A stretch of DNA of 64,000 bases from Sepioteuthis lessoniana (GCA_963585895.1 OY757939.1:31596530-31660529), one strand, 5' to 3'. Counted from the first letter of the stretch, positions 41,726 to 52,952 are shown. Translations and numbers: made by a program. The notes: a model not told the origin generated them from the sequence alone.

Positions 41726-42835
41726 AATAATGGGAAGAAAAACAACTATATGGATACTTTAAATGGAAAACTAACGACTTTGACATGATATTACCTGGAC
41801 ATGGACACCAAGGGAGAACTTAAAGAGAGAAACTGAATCTCTAATAAAAGCAGCAGGAAATCATGTCATATGGACTAATTATATCAAAAGCAAAAATTGA
41901 TAATACACAAGAATAGCAAGTGTAGGCTATGTGGTGATAGAGATGAAACATAATCATTGTCATCAAGGAATGCTGAATGCACGGAGTTTCTTGACCTTCG
42001 CTTGCAATCTGTTCCTATTAGTCATCGCTCTTTTTAAGTCCTCAAGAAGGTGTTCAGTGTCTGCACTGCTGATGAATGTCGGATTTTGCTGGTTGGCCAA
42101 CACTGGGGTGTTCATGTCTGGGAGCCCATGGGAGAACGTAGCTTATGAGTTTGTCCTTACTTCTCTACCAGGGCCCAGCATGTGTTGTTCTTTTTTTTTT
42201 AATGGTTTGTGAGATGTAAGGTAAGTGGCCGAACAACTGTAACAGTAAATAACATAAGTGAATGCAGAAAACTAGCAGAAAATGATTACAAGAACAGGCA
42301 CGACTGGGTGTGGAAGGTGATTCTCGGTAAGTTGAGCAAGAAACTGAAATTTCATCATTCTAACAAATGAATTATGCATAAACAAGAAGCTGTCCTTGAA
42401 AATAGAAGGCATAAAATTATCTGGGACTTTGAGATAAAAACAGATCAGCGAACCCAGGCCAGAAGACTAGACCTAGTTTTAATTAACAAGAAAAAAAGAA
42501 CCTGTCATATAGTTGATTTTGCTGGGCCAACAGACCACAGTGAAAGAAAAAAAAAGTCGAAAAGCTGCACACAGACATTTCCAGAAGCTGAAAAAAGGTG
42601 TGGAACATATAAATTATCGTGATGATAATCGTAGTTGGGGCCCTTGGAACAATTCCAAAGAACCTGTAAAAAAAACTCGATGAACTTTAAATTAGAGGAA
42701 GAACTGAAACCATCCTGATCAAAGCATTACTAAAATCATCTAGAATACTTTTAAAAGTCACTGAGAATTGGGGAGACTTCTGTCACTCAAACTCTTGTGA
42801 AAAAGCATCAGAGCTGATGTGAAAAATTTGCAATA
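41726..42835 (+). pseudogene. Third R4/Dong-type LINE copy, interrupted
   Basis: It reads 'aagtgtaggctatgtggtgat' (CRLCGD) at about 41916. It is then broken by an opposite-facing RTE fragment (41945-42230) and resumes at 'gtaacagtaaataacataagtg' (VNNISEC). It continues with IWDFEIKTDQRTQARRLDLV, KKKRTCHIVDFAGPTDHSE, and a 3' end near 42820 followed by an AAT tail. The catalytic P of RRPD is changed to L (RRLDLV). Confidence 0.7.
41945..42230 (-). mobile_element. RTE-type LINE 3' end nested in the R4/Dong copy
   Basis: Reading minus, the sequence gives LWAPRHEHPSVGQPAKSDIH and then a frame-broken 'gaggacttaaaaagagcgat' (cf. LEDLARAMA at 14.8 kb). The 3' end 'cattccttgatgacaatgatt' matches 'catgccttgattatgatgat' at 14.9 kb. 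The host LINE's frame is split between GDRDET and VNNISEC. Confidence 0.6.
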
Positions 42836-42844
42836 ATAATAATA

Positions 42845-43262
42845 ATGATAATATGAAAGTGACAGTTGTATCCATCTGTATCAAAGTATATGGAATAGTC
42901 CTAAATAGTTTTGCAAAAATATTCAAGAATGTAAAAGTCAAACAAAAATTTAAATAATCAACTGAAATATTGAGGATATGTTCAATTAATTTCCACTGGA
43001 ATCGGGTATTAAAACATAAGGCGAAATATAAGTGAGAAGACTGGATTTGCTAATCGTAAACCAAGAAAAGAAAACTTGCCAGATAGTGAACGTAACTGTA
43101 AAAGTAGATTAAAAGGTGAAGATGAAAGGAAGCTAAAAACTGAAAAAGGACAAGGACCTTGCCTGGGAAATGAAAAAAACTGAGGAACATAATATCGTTT
43201 TTATAATAATTGTTGCACTTGGAACTGTGCTTAAAAAACAAACTTTTCTACAACAAGACGAT
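42845..43262 (+). pseudogene. Fourth R4/Dong-type LINE end, decayed
   Basis: It begins after an AAT/GAT tract and contains MKVTVVSI-like codons. Further on, 'agaagactggatttgctaatcg' (RRLDLLI) and 'acttgccagatagtgaacg' (TCQIVN) represent the endonuclease core. Gene order appears scrambled relative to copy 1, so two fragments may be joined. Confidence 0.5.
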
Positions 43263-43352
43263 TCCCTATAAATAATTTTCAACGAAACCAGATTGTTTGT
43301 ACAAACCGTTTCTCTGCTAATAAATTCCAACATAACAGACCTTTCAGTTTTT

Positions 43353-43395
43353 CGGCATTAAATGACCGAGGAGGTTGATATGCCGTAAAACAAAC
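43353..43395 (+). repeat. Isolated LINE-type hairpin tail
   Basis: GGCATTAAATGACC-gagga-GGTTGATATGCCGTAAAAC. The 'TGACC' loop side matches the RNase H LINE's 3' end at 16.5 kb more closely than the SINE tails do, so this is probably the 3' stub of a 5'-truncated LINE insertion. Confidence 0.6.
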
Positions 43396-43414
43396 AACTC
43401 AAATAATTAGATTG

Positions 43415-44065
43415 GTTTGGTTTCTTTGTTGTAGAGCATATCAACCTTAGTGGGTTAATGCCAAGGGTATCTTCGTAGAAGAACAGTAGTGGTACTATTT
43501 AACCCATAGTCGGGGGATAAGGAAATCCTTACTTCTCCTTGTCCAGTCGGCTGGGGCTGTAGAATATAGCGACCGCTTCTCTGCAGAGTGGTAAGACTCC
43601 CCCAACAAATGTCCTGATTATGAAACAAAACAACCTGATAGTGAGTTTCCAGTAATGTTAGAGCTTTGGGGAATGCAGAGTACCCCTTTATTGCCATCAC
43701 TCCCAGATCCACTTTTGTCCAGAGTGGTAGCACCTGATAGGGTCCTATGTATGAGTCAAATAGAACTAAACTGTGTACTTATGCTAGACTGAATTGCTTG
43801 AAATATAACTGTTTTGACATTAACTGTGTGTAAACAAAAACTATACTTATACTAAGTTGGATTGTTTGAAATAGAACTGTTTATGTTTAAAAATGGATTT
43901 TGGCATTAATAACCTACAATGGTTGACGTGCCATAAAACCAAACCAAACCTCTCCCAAGGATATTTGTCCGAAAATGAACGTAGCAGAGCGACTGGAGTT
44001 CGAAGTCACTTACTATGAAATTGCAGTCCAGCAGGCTATTCACTACGCCACGGGGACCCTACCCT
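43415..44065 (-). repeat. SINE-B copy split by a SINE-A insertion
   Basis: The plus strand begins with the SINE-B tail complement (ttggtttctttgttgtagag ... gggttaatgcc) and body to about 43535. The SINE-B sequence resumes at about 43960 (ccaaggatatttgtccgaaaatgaac), with the B-box complement 'ctggagttcgaagtcac' and the A-box complement 'tattcactacgccac'. Confidence 0.7.
43540..43955 (+). repeat. SINE-A copy nested in SINE-B
   Basis: The head starts 'cagtcggctggggctgtagaat' at 43541. The body, the GGTCCTATGT box and 'aactgtgtacttatgctaga' subrepeats follow. The hairpin tail 'ttggcattaataacc' / 'ggttgacgtgccataaaac' is at 43905-43940. The flanks 'cttctcc' and 'cctctccc' may be a decayed target duplication. 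Confidence 0.75.
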
Positions 44066-44215
44066 TAAATCATTAGAAACAAAACTAGATGAATTAGAAA
44101 TCTGAGGATGAATTGAAACTATTCTGACTACGGTGTTGCTGCGGATCTACGAATATATTGAGAAATGTATTCTAGATTTTGGAAGTCTTGGTGAGAGTAG
44201 TGGAAGCAATGATAA
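44060..44215 (+). pseudogene. Fifth R4/Dong-type LINE 3' end
   Basis: It contains 'aactagatgaattagaaatctgagg' and 'attgaaactattctgactacggtg', matching LEDLEVGGRVETIQTT of copy 1. It ends in (GATAAT)n/(AAT)n at 44205-44245. Confidence 0.6.
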
Positions 44216-44309
44216 TAATAATGATAATAATAATAACGACAACAACAAGAGTAACAAAAACAACTGGTACGCAATAAATACGGCACGAATGCTTTTAGTA
44301 AAAATATGA

Positions 44310-44745
44310 TTGATAAATTGATTTTAACAGCATGTCAACCCAACTGGGGTTATTATATTAGGAATATAATTTATATATTTAGATATGTTATTAGGAATAT
44401 AATTTATATATGTTATTATATTAGGAATATAATTTTAGGAATTACGGATATCTAATCTTTTTGTGTAGTATCTTGTGTAGTTTTTTGGCACACAGTTATA
44501 TATCGAGTATTCTTATCTAATACAAATAATTTGCTCAGAAATCTATTTGACTCATAGATGGGATACTAACAGGTCAGAGTGGACTTGGAAGGAATGACAA
44601 TGAAGAGGTACTCCACATTCCCTAGAATTCACTCGTAGAAGCGGTTTAGTGCCATACCTAGAACCCCTCACCCTTTTTGTGAGGTTTTACTACTCTGCAG
44701 GGAATACAGTCAGTATAGTCTAAAACCCAACGACAGATAAAAAAG
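44310..44745 (-). repeat. SINE-A copy, second tail type
   Basis: The tail complement is 'ttttaacagcatgtcaaccc' at 44324-44343. The head ends near 'gtatagtctaaaacccaacg'. An internal (ATTAGGAATATA)n duplication lies at 44360-44440. Confidence 0.7.
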
Positions 44746-44869
44746 CTGCAATAACACCTTTTATCGATAAAATATAAATATTCTTTAGAAGAACCCTTTC
44801 TCTAAAGTTTATATGAGGTTACATAGTCTATATAAGTTAAAGTACGTGGGTAAACTGAAAAGTTCAGTC

Positions 44870-45290
44870 TACTTTGATTTTAACGTCATGTCAACCCATC
44901 TAGGGTTATTTTGTGTCAAGAGGTTAGAGAATTGCGTTTATTGAATATTTATATTTACATTTTTTGCACAGTTATCAGATACCAATTATTCCTGTCTAGT
45001 AAAATGATTTTGTCACAGTTGTATGGTTTCAAGTATTCCTCTGTAATAGTAATAATTATATGGTTTCAAGAAATTATTTCTGAATTATTTATCTGATTTT
45101 CAAACAGATCTACTTGATCCATAAATGAGATCCTAACAGGTACTACTACTCCAGGTCAGAGTGGATGTGAAAGTAATGGCAATGAAGGGATACTCAACAC
45201 TCTCCAGATCTCTAAAATTGGAAACTCACCATCTGATGCAGTTTTTAGGAGGCAGATTACCTGCATGCAGAATTTTCTAAGTTTTATCGA
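44870..45290 (-). repeat. SINE-A copy, second tail type
   Basis: The tail complement is 'aacgtcatgtcaacccatctaggg' at 44881-44904. Subrepeats 'cacagttgtatggtttcaag', and a body with 'ctactactccaggtcagagtgg' and 'caccatctgatgcagttt' follow. It sits in direct orientation behind the copy at 44310-44745. Confidence 0.75.
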
Positions 45291-46839
45291 CACACTACTT
45301 TTTGGTTAGTGGAGGTGCAATGGTCATCTGGATGTTCTAAATTCTATTTCAAATTTCAATGGGTAAATTTGTTAACCGTCCCCTCAATAAAAACCCTATT
45401 TCAAATAAAACCAGACAAAAGAAAAAATCTTCAATCGGCACTCAAGTGACTTTTAAATCTTTGGTGTCTTACCAAATATTTCTTTATATGATTCCATTTA
45501 AACTCATTTTACTTGAAATTACATTTTGAGCCTATCGATTATATAAAATCAAAATTCGATAAAATACATACGAAATATTTCGAATTTGTAATTTTTCCCC
45601 GATAACATTTATCAAAACGTTCTTATCTTACAAATAATTTTGAAGAGTCAAGCTATTTACTGGATAATTTTCTTTTACTACCTGAAAGACTTTTTATCTT
45701 GGTTATTTTCTTTCAAACAATAAGCGCTTGCCGACGTCACTGATAACATCGACAGTCAAAGTTAAAAATAATCTTATGCAAACATTCCAGTGATTATTAA
45801 TTGGAAGTACTGTAACTCCAGTAAACCCCTATTCTTTTCAAGTTTACCCAGCCGTCTGCTCGACAATTTTCATTCATTGTTGATTGACATTGACGTAATT
45901 ATATAAACGTTGCTACGTTCCGTTGGTCAAAACTCATTTCAAATTTGTATTTGCAGTGAATATACGTATCTTGGAAAATAGAAAAAAAGTATGCCACACA
46001 TTATTCATTGCATTTAGACCTTATTGGAGTTTGGGTTAGGACATCGGTAATAAACTAATGATCTTGATTGAGTTTTTTCCTCTGAAAACGTTGATTGTCT
46101 TGTATTAGATTTTTATCTGAAAGCAACATAAATTACATTTTCATTTATCGTTATGTAAATACTAGTGTATAAATATTAATCTTGTCTATTTTAACCAATG
46201 AAAAACATAATCACAGGAGTAAGTTACAACAAAACGATTTGATAAAGATACGATGAACACAAATATTTCCAGACGATCAATTTGATTTACAGCGTGTTTT
46301 TCTAAACAAAGAGTCTCAAAGGCTATTCAGTAGTACATAACAGATCATCTATGTTAGATTGTTTGTCTATTTATTATATATAGAAAGTAAAAATAGAATA
46401 TTCTTATACTGTAGGCTTGTTCATCCAACTGCTTCTTTAAAAGGTTTATAAAACAAATACTGTTCATTGTTTAGTCCCGATAATAATCAATTCTCTCTAT
46501 ACCAACTTCATGAATAATTCAAAATCTTAAGCATAGCACATAATATCACAAAAAAACTTTCATCCAAAAAGGAAGCAAGAAAATATCTGAGATGTTTTGT
46601 ACATAAGTAGATAATAGTGGTTTTATTTACGTTAGCAATTCGAGTTTGATTTATTTGTTTGGTTTCCAACGGGATTAAATAATCCAGACTGAAACATAAT
46701 GACCTTGACAGTGTATGATAATATAAGATAAACATCTCAGATTTTACAAACCCACAAATGTGTTTTTGACGTAGTGTGGAACACAGTTTATATGTGGGGA
46801 TTGAAAAATAAATAAATGCAAAAAGTAGCAGTTTCCCGG
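45291..46839. other. AT-rich spacer, no gene seen
   Basis: No repeat family or sustained frame is recognised. A TATATAAACG element lies near 45900 without other promoter support. Confidence 0.4.
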
Positions 46840-47179
46840 TAGGGGGAAGAGAGGGCTTTGACAGTAGGCGAGATCGGCGCATGCCTGACGGGAGAGGCTT
46901 CCCGGCATCAAAGAGAAATTCTCTCTCGTTAAGCATTTACCACTTAAACTGGACAGACCTTTTCCTCTTAGCTGCTGGTAGTGAGCGCACGTGCTCGTTA
47001 AGTCCCGGGGCTTAGCAGCACATTTGCGTCTTCTGCTAGTAGCAGCCTCTGCTTAACATACCAACCAACATATGACGGACCTCGAACTTGTATTAGTCGA
47101 AAATGATTTGATAATATACTTCAAGGCCTTGTCTAGGGAAAACGTGACTATTTCTACTGGTTCAGGAAAACACTCTTCA
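46840..47179. other. GC-richer unique segment
   Basis: A local rise in GC (46850-47050) with 'gagagggctttgacagtagg' and 'ccgggaagcctctcccg' (inverted at 46890-46910) is seen. The minus strand is open here for over 100 codons but the peptide is unrecognised. It may be the 3' part or flank of the RTE copy that follows. Confidence 0.35.
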
Positions 47180-47895
47180 CTACAGAATAGCCGTAAACCC
47201 CCAAAATAAAGTTTGAGTATAAAGGTATCCCTGTCTTTTTCCTACTGTCCTTAATTCTCTTACAGCTTCCACAGACAAAAAGAAGACAACAAGTGAATGG
47301 AGTAAGAAGAAGAAAAAGGAGTCAGATACGAACCTCAGAATCTCCCAATAATACCAACAATTCACCACCACATACCACACACGAATACCCATCTTAAACA
47401 GCATTCTTGTGTAATTGCCGTCTAGCTTCTTCTCCAGCCGTTTTATTAGCGTCCAAGTAGTAAGTACATCCATGTAGAAGTATCGATACGACCGCTGCTT
47501 GGAAGAAACTGCGTTTCATTTTATCGGTCAGGTCTGACTTCTATATGATCGATAGCTTATCGATAGCTGTCCATGTCTTCGTTAGCCGCGTGTCGATATC
47601 ATTTTTGGTTGATGAGACACTGTTTCCAAGGTAGGTGAACTTGTCTACTAGTTTCTGAGAGCTTTCGTCTTGTGTGGAAATGTCGCCTGTTTGATTAAAG
47701 CACATGTATTCCGTTTTATGTGCATTGATATGGAGGCCAATGCCTGGGGCGGCTCATTCAAAACTATTCAGTAGTGTTTCGGCTTGGTTGGGTGTATTTG
47801 CCAGAATCGCTATGTCATCGGCATAGTCGGCGTCGGTAATTGTTGTTGCGGGGTACCTTCTGCTCTTTTCTTGGTCAGCTCGAAGCCGTTTTCTT
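47180..47895 (-). pseudogene. RTE-type LINE, downstream half of RT (inverted copy, minus arm)
   Basis: Reading minus from 47890, RKRLRADQEKSRRYPATTIT is followed by DADYADDIAILANTPNQAET (RT catalytic YADD). Then come INAHKTEYMCFNQTGD and LVDKFTYLGNSVSSTKND at 47720-47600. TTWTLIKRLEKKLDGNYTRM is at 47470-47400, after which the frame is lost. The RT upstream half is absent on this strand; it is found on the plus strand at 47945-48300. Confidence 0.75.
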
Positions 47896-47903
47896 TGATT
47901 AAA

Positions 47904-47904
<1 letters not shown>

Positions 47905-47935
<31 letters not shown>

Positions 47936-47950
47936 AAAACAAAAAACAAA
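47905..47950. repeat. (AAAAC)n junction tract
   Basis: About 45 bases of AAAAC/AAAAAAC repeats separate the two opposite-facing halves of the RTE copy. Confidence 0.9.
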
Positions 47951-48297
47951 ATGGCTTCCGAAGAAATAGATCCACGACCTCACAAATATTGACTATCCGT
48001 AGAATCCTTGAAGGCGTACGGGCAAAAAACCTATAGGCAACAATACTATTTGTCGACTTTACCAAGACCTTTGATTCCATTCACAGAGGGAAGATGGAAC
48101 AAATCCTACTAGCATACGGCGTACCAAAAGAGACCGTCGCAGCAATAACGATTCTCTATAGAAACACCCAAGTGAAAGTACGTTCACCGGATGGAGACAC
48201 AGAATACTTCGACATTGTAGCAGGAGTACTGCAAGGGGACACGCTAGCCCCATACCTTTTTATCATCTGTCTAGACTACGTACTAAGAACATCGATT

Positions 48298-48300
<3 letters not shown>
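47945..48300 (+). pseudogene. RTE-type LINE, upstream half of RT (inverted copy, plus arm)
   Basis: The plus-strand translation is GFRRNRSTTSQILTIRRILE, GVRAKNL, TAG stop, ATILFVDFTKTFDSIHRGKM (first RT aspartate), then AGVLQGDTLAPYLFIICLDY up to VLRTSIS at 48300, where a TA tract begins. In an intact element the next residues lead to the SRRYPA...YADD segment. Those residues start the minus-strand half, so only about ten codons are lost between the halves. Confidence 0.8.
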
Positions 48301-48301
<1 letters not shown>

Positions 48302-48354
<53 letters not shown>

Positions 48355-48530
48355 CGTGTGTGTGTGTGTGCGCACATACATATATTGTATATACACGAGG
48401 CACATATATTTTGTATATAAAAGTGCACTTGTACATACACACATGATATATATATATATATATATATATACGCACATACAACACACACACACACATATAC
48501 AATACACACACACACACACACACACACATT
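48302..48530. repeat. TA / TG / CA microsatellite cluster
   Basis: (TA)n at 48302-48350 passes into (TG)n, a unique 60-base spacer, (TA)n at 48449-48470, and CA-rich tracts to 48528. All strands give spurious YIYIYI or CVCVC frames. Confidence 0.95.
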
Positions 48531-48611
48531 TCAAAAGTTTGCAGGGACCGACATATTTATCTGGCCACTGCAACATGCTCTCTTTCGGACTCATAAGTCT
48601 GGAAATACATG

Positions 48612-48805
48612 AACCGCATGAAACTTCGAAACTGGTAGTTGCTGGTGCAGAACTGGTGGCTGCTGGTATATGCTGGTGCAGGAAGGTGATTGCTGGTGCA
48701 GGACTGGTAGCTGCTGCTGCAGGGAAGTGACCGCTGTTGCAGGAGTGGTAGTTGCTGCTGCAGTAAAGTGGTCGCCGGTGCAAGAAGGTTGCTGCTGGTG
48801 CCGTC
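48612..48805. repeat. ~18-bp GC-rich minisatellite
   Basis: Degenerate units built on GCTGGTGCAGGACTGGTA and GTTGCTGCTGCAG repeat over about 190 bases. The minus strand is open and encodes a glutamine/proline/threonine-rich peptide, but I regard this as a by-product of the repeat. Confidence 0.8.
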
Positions 48806-48809
48806 TCAA

Positions 48810-49565
48810 AGAGTATTAGACTTTCTGAATTAGACCTGAAAAGGGCTGTTAGATTGAGAGGCTATATTATAGTGAGAAACTTCCTTCTAATTCGACCATG
48901 TGTTTTTAGATACTAACTATTTTGTCCATTTGTTGAGGACTGTCCTTAGAAAAACAGGCTGAATTTGATATTAAAAAAACGTTCTGTGCGGAGCAATTTA
49001 GTCCCTTAACGAATCGTTCCTAGATACTATTGACTGACGACATCAATGACTTATCATTTTTAGGAATGAGGTTTGTTTTGTTTTTGTTTGGTTATGAGTA
49101 GTCAGTCGATTACGATAAGCAGAACAGCGCTACCGGTGTCCCAACTCGGTTACTTCAAAGCCAGAGTCCAGTACTTTTGCCATTAGTTTACGAGGATTGT
49201 GTGTGTTTGTTCCACACACATACACAACCTATTAGATATCAAAAGTAAATGAGGGTAAAGTAGGCTAAGAGAAACACCCTCTGAAAAAAGGAAAAAAATC
49301 CATAACCAACTGAAAATCATTAAACTACAAACACGAGTGAGTTCAAGTCTAATTTAATACCCCGTTAACAAGGCCTTGTGCCATACATGTTCTCTGACGA
49401 AAGCATCAAACTGGAAAGATGCACATATGTAAGAACAAAATAAATAAATAAATTCTAAAAAATTCAAATCTCTTCATGGAACTATTCATTTTGAAATATG
49501 TATAAGTATATATGTAGGATTTAGTAGGATCTATCTTCATATGTATGTATGTATGTATGTATATT
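48810..49565. other. Spacer with (ATGT)n
   Basis: An ATGT microsatellite lies at 49538-49562 directly before SINE-D. Nothing else is recognised. Confidence 0.45.
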
Positions 49566-49566
49566 A

Positions 49567-49766
49567 CCGGCTCATTAGCATAATGGTTAGAGTGTTCGCC
49601 CATGGTTTGGGAGACTTGGTTCAATCCTAGGTTAAAAAAGGGTACTTGATGCCTCTTTGCTAAAGTGGAGCAATCCACAGAAAGGAGCAGCGCCCTCCGC
49701 ATACAACTCGGAGTAGTAGCTATTGAAAAGAGAGTCTTCAGGTTGCCCTCGACTAGGGTCGACCAA
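49567..49766 (+). repeat. SINE-D copy 1 (tRNA-derived)
   Basis: The A-box region is 'gcataatggttagagtgttc' and the B-box region 'cttggttcaatcctaggtt'. A body follows with 'gtacttgatgcctctttgct' and 'aaaggagcagcgccctccgc'. It ends at 'gccctcgactagggtcg'. Confidence 0.8.
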
Positions 49767-50025
49767 CCGGCTCATTGGCCTAGTGGGTAGAGTGTTCGCC
49801 AATGGTCCGGGAGACCTGGGTTCAATTCCAGGTCGCGTCATACCAAAGACTATAAAAATGGTACTTGATACCTCCTTGCTTAATACTCAGCAATATAAGG
49901 TACGTATCCAGGGTAAAGTGCAGCAATCCAGGGAAAGGAGTAGCGCCCTCCCCTACACCACGGTGTAGTAGCTATTGAAAAGAGAGCCATCTAGTCGCTC
50001 TCGACTACGGTCGCCAACTTCACTT
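49767..50025 (+). repeat. SINE-D copy 2, direct tandem
   Basis: It starts exactly 200 bases after copy 1. The tRNA-like head is better preserved (cctagtgggtagagtgttcg and cctgggttcaattccaggtc), and the body is about 60 bases longer than in copy 1. The B box matches the GGTTCAATTCC consensus. It ends at 'gctctcgactacggtcgcc'. Confidence 0.85.
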
Positions 50026-50029
50026 CATA

Positions 50030-51410
50030 TATATATGCACCAATATGAGTATATATGCATATTCATATGTAAATATATATATGAGTATATGTATCTATAT
50101 AATAAAACTCAACGTGTGTCTGTACATCTATATTTTATAGTGAGGGGGTAATTTTGACCGACATTTACAATCTCGTCACTCTCGTACAATGCCGAATACT
50201 GAGTATAGAATGTTAATGCAATACGAACTCGACATGCTACATTTCACTGCACACTATTTTGCATACCTCAGACCTCTGTCTTGACTGATTTATATATTCA
50301 CCAGTTCTTGTCATGTGACCCCAGTAGCACAATCGATTTCAACAGCTGTATTTGTTGGTTGAAGATTCGTGTTCAAACCACACGAGTCGGTATGGGCACA
50401 TTTTTCAACATAATACGAAAGGAGGGAGAAGATAACGCCCTTGGTGAAAATTCAAATACCTCCGATTTTAATGAAATTAAAATCATATTGCTGATGTTTA
50501 CTGGAAGTCAGGATTATTATCTGGGAGCGTATACCGATTTGATTATTAGCAACTGTGAAAGATACTGAATCATATATTTCAAGTGTTAACTGATTTGATA
50601 AATCATTGTGTGTTGGGGTGTCCCCTATAGATGGACTCGTCCTCATATGACATATACTAACTGAGCTCTCTTCTGCGCAGTCACAGCCTCGAACTCAGTC
50701 CGTCTCAGCGAGCCGTTACCAAGAGCGGTAATATTTCTGATTGTTAAGCTGAGGAGGGGTTTCTCCCAGCTATCGTTTGTGTATGTATTATTTGCCTTCA
50801 ATATATTTCTTATTACTTATTTCTGTGTCGTGTCATCATTTAAACCTCCCCTTGACCATAACATTATGTTTCAGAGTTCTAATTATTTCTTATTTTTCTT
50901 CTCTAACTGCTTTACTTTCAGCATTTAAAAAAACATATTTATATCTTTATGCAGCCATGTCCCTGATATAAAGTTTGCCAGCATCATACTTGATTTGTTA
51001 ACTATCAAAATCGTCATAATGATATTACTATATCTTTCATTGTTAGTGATTGTTATGATTCTAGAATAAACATTGCAAGATATATGTCTTTATAATTTTC
51101 CTCAAGTTTTTATTTACTTGCATATTACATGCAAAAGTCATAGTCTATGTGATGGCTGTTTCAATTTATAAACTAAAATATTGAGATAAGGTATAAGAAG
51201 ATTATGACAGGCATTCCATTCTTTAGAGTTACAAAAATGGATAAAGATTTATAATCTCCATAAGTGTTAAAAATATTTTTATTTAGATAAACGAGTATTA
51301 AATTCAATAATATATTAGTCTATATTATGTTGGCGGAAACCTAAAATAAGAGCTTGAGGATATTCCGCTCCAAAACATTCAATAATATCGAAGCAGTAAC
51401 TTTCATAAAT
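50030..51410. other. AT-rich spacer, no gene seen
   Basis: TA-rich imperfect repeats lie to about 50105. The plus frame at 50281-50568 (95 codons) has no motif. Otherwise nothing is recognised. Confidence 0.4.
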
Positions 51411-51414
51411 TAAA

Positions 51415-51583
51415 GTATAATTTTTGAAGGTTCTTTCAGAATCCAGTCAACAACAGGTATTTCTGCTTGTAAATATATATATATGTGTGTATGTGTGTGT
51501 GTGTAAATATCTAAATATAATATATATGATGACATATTTATAAATAATGTATATATATAATATGAATACAAAATACATAAACA

Positions 51584-51639
<56 letters not shown>

Positions 51640-52952
51640 AAGAAGAAGTCTTTTCTGGGATATCTTCCATTCTTAAATGGTTACACGTCCTAATTTCGGA
51701 AGGTTTTTTGATGACTGACGATTTATTCGAACTTTCACTTCTTGTCATAGATTTTCAAAAGGATTCAAGTCAGGACTCATTGAAGGCCATGGCAGGACTG
51801 TAATCTTCTTTTTCTGAAGCCACGCAGTTACTGATTTTGATGTAAGTTTGGGATCATTATCTTGTTGGAAAGTAAACCGCTAACCCAGATGAAGATTTTA
51901 CGCTGATAGTTCTAGATTTTCATCCAGAATTTTGATATAGTCTTCAGATTTCATAATTCTCCTTATCGTAATTAATTATCTAGTTCCCCTTGAGCTAAAA
52001 CAACCCCAAAGCATCATCGAGCCGCCTCCATGTTTTGACGTTTGCACTATTTCTTTGAGAGGAGAGCCTCCCCTTTCTTGCGCCAAGTCTTCTGTACATC
52101 ACTATGTCTAAAAAGCTTAAGTTTTCTTCCATCACTCCATAGTACTTGTTCCCAAAAGCAATTTTCTTTATCCAAGAACGTTTTGGCAAAATTAAACTGA
52201 GCAACAAGGTGACATGGTTTGTGAAGTGGGGTTCGTCGTGGTTGTTTCCATACAACCCATTTCTTTTTAAACAACATTGTATTGTGTGAGTACTTACGCT
52301 GATACACATCGTATATAAACTTTAGGCGATGTTTTTCAAAACAACTCGTGGGTTTATATTAACCTCACGACACAGTTTTCGTGCAATTTTCAGTGACAAT
52401 TTGGCTTTTCTTCCACTCCCAGGCAAATTCTCTGTCGTGGGAAACTGTTTAAACTTCTTTATAACGTACTGTACCATAGATCTAGGGATAGCTAACTAGT
52501 TTGAAATAGTGCTGTTACTATTTTCCGACTTGTGGAAGTTAATTCTGTCTCATGTTAACCCTAAGCTTCTTTGTCTTCCCTATCGTGTTAATAACAATGG
52601 TGACACTCTATGCACCTCATGATGTTCTTTACTGGAATCATCACAGATATTCTACTGAATGAATAATGAATAATCTAGAAGGCTTCACAGATAAAATAAC
52701 TATGTAACTTACTAATACTTACACGAATCAATTTAAAAGGATTTTTCTACTGTACGATTAATTGTTTTTTTTCCTATTTTGCATAATTCGCCGGTCAAAT
52801 TTGTTGTATTTAATCTATTGTTCTGAAAATTTATTTTTATATTCCATTTTATGCTAACTAGCGTATAAAAACGTGGCATCATACAGGCATTATATTCTGA
52901 GAAATGGATAAAAATATTCAAAATTGATGGGTGTACGGATACTTTCGGCGTT

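Noticed and set aside
48263-48783. Several long YIYIYI / CVCVCV / HTHTHT frames
   Set aside because: They are translations of TA, TG and CA microsatellites; the same applies to 5473-5772, 51410-51748 and 57199-57531.
48591-48809. Glutamine-rich minus-strand protein
   Set aside because: It results from an 18-base GC-rich minisatellite; there is no unique flanking coding sequence or splice signal.
49632-49841. Minus-strand frame starting MTRPGIEPRSPG
   Set aside because: This is the well-known false frame read through the antisense of a tRNA-derived SINE head.
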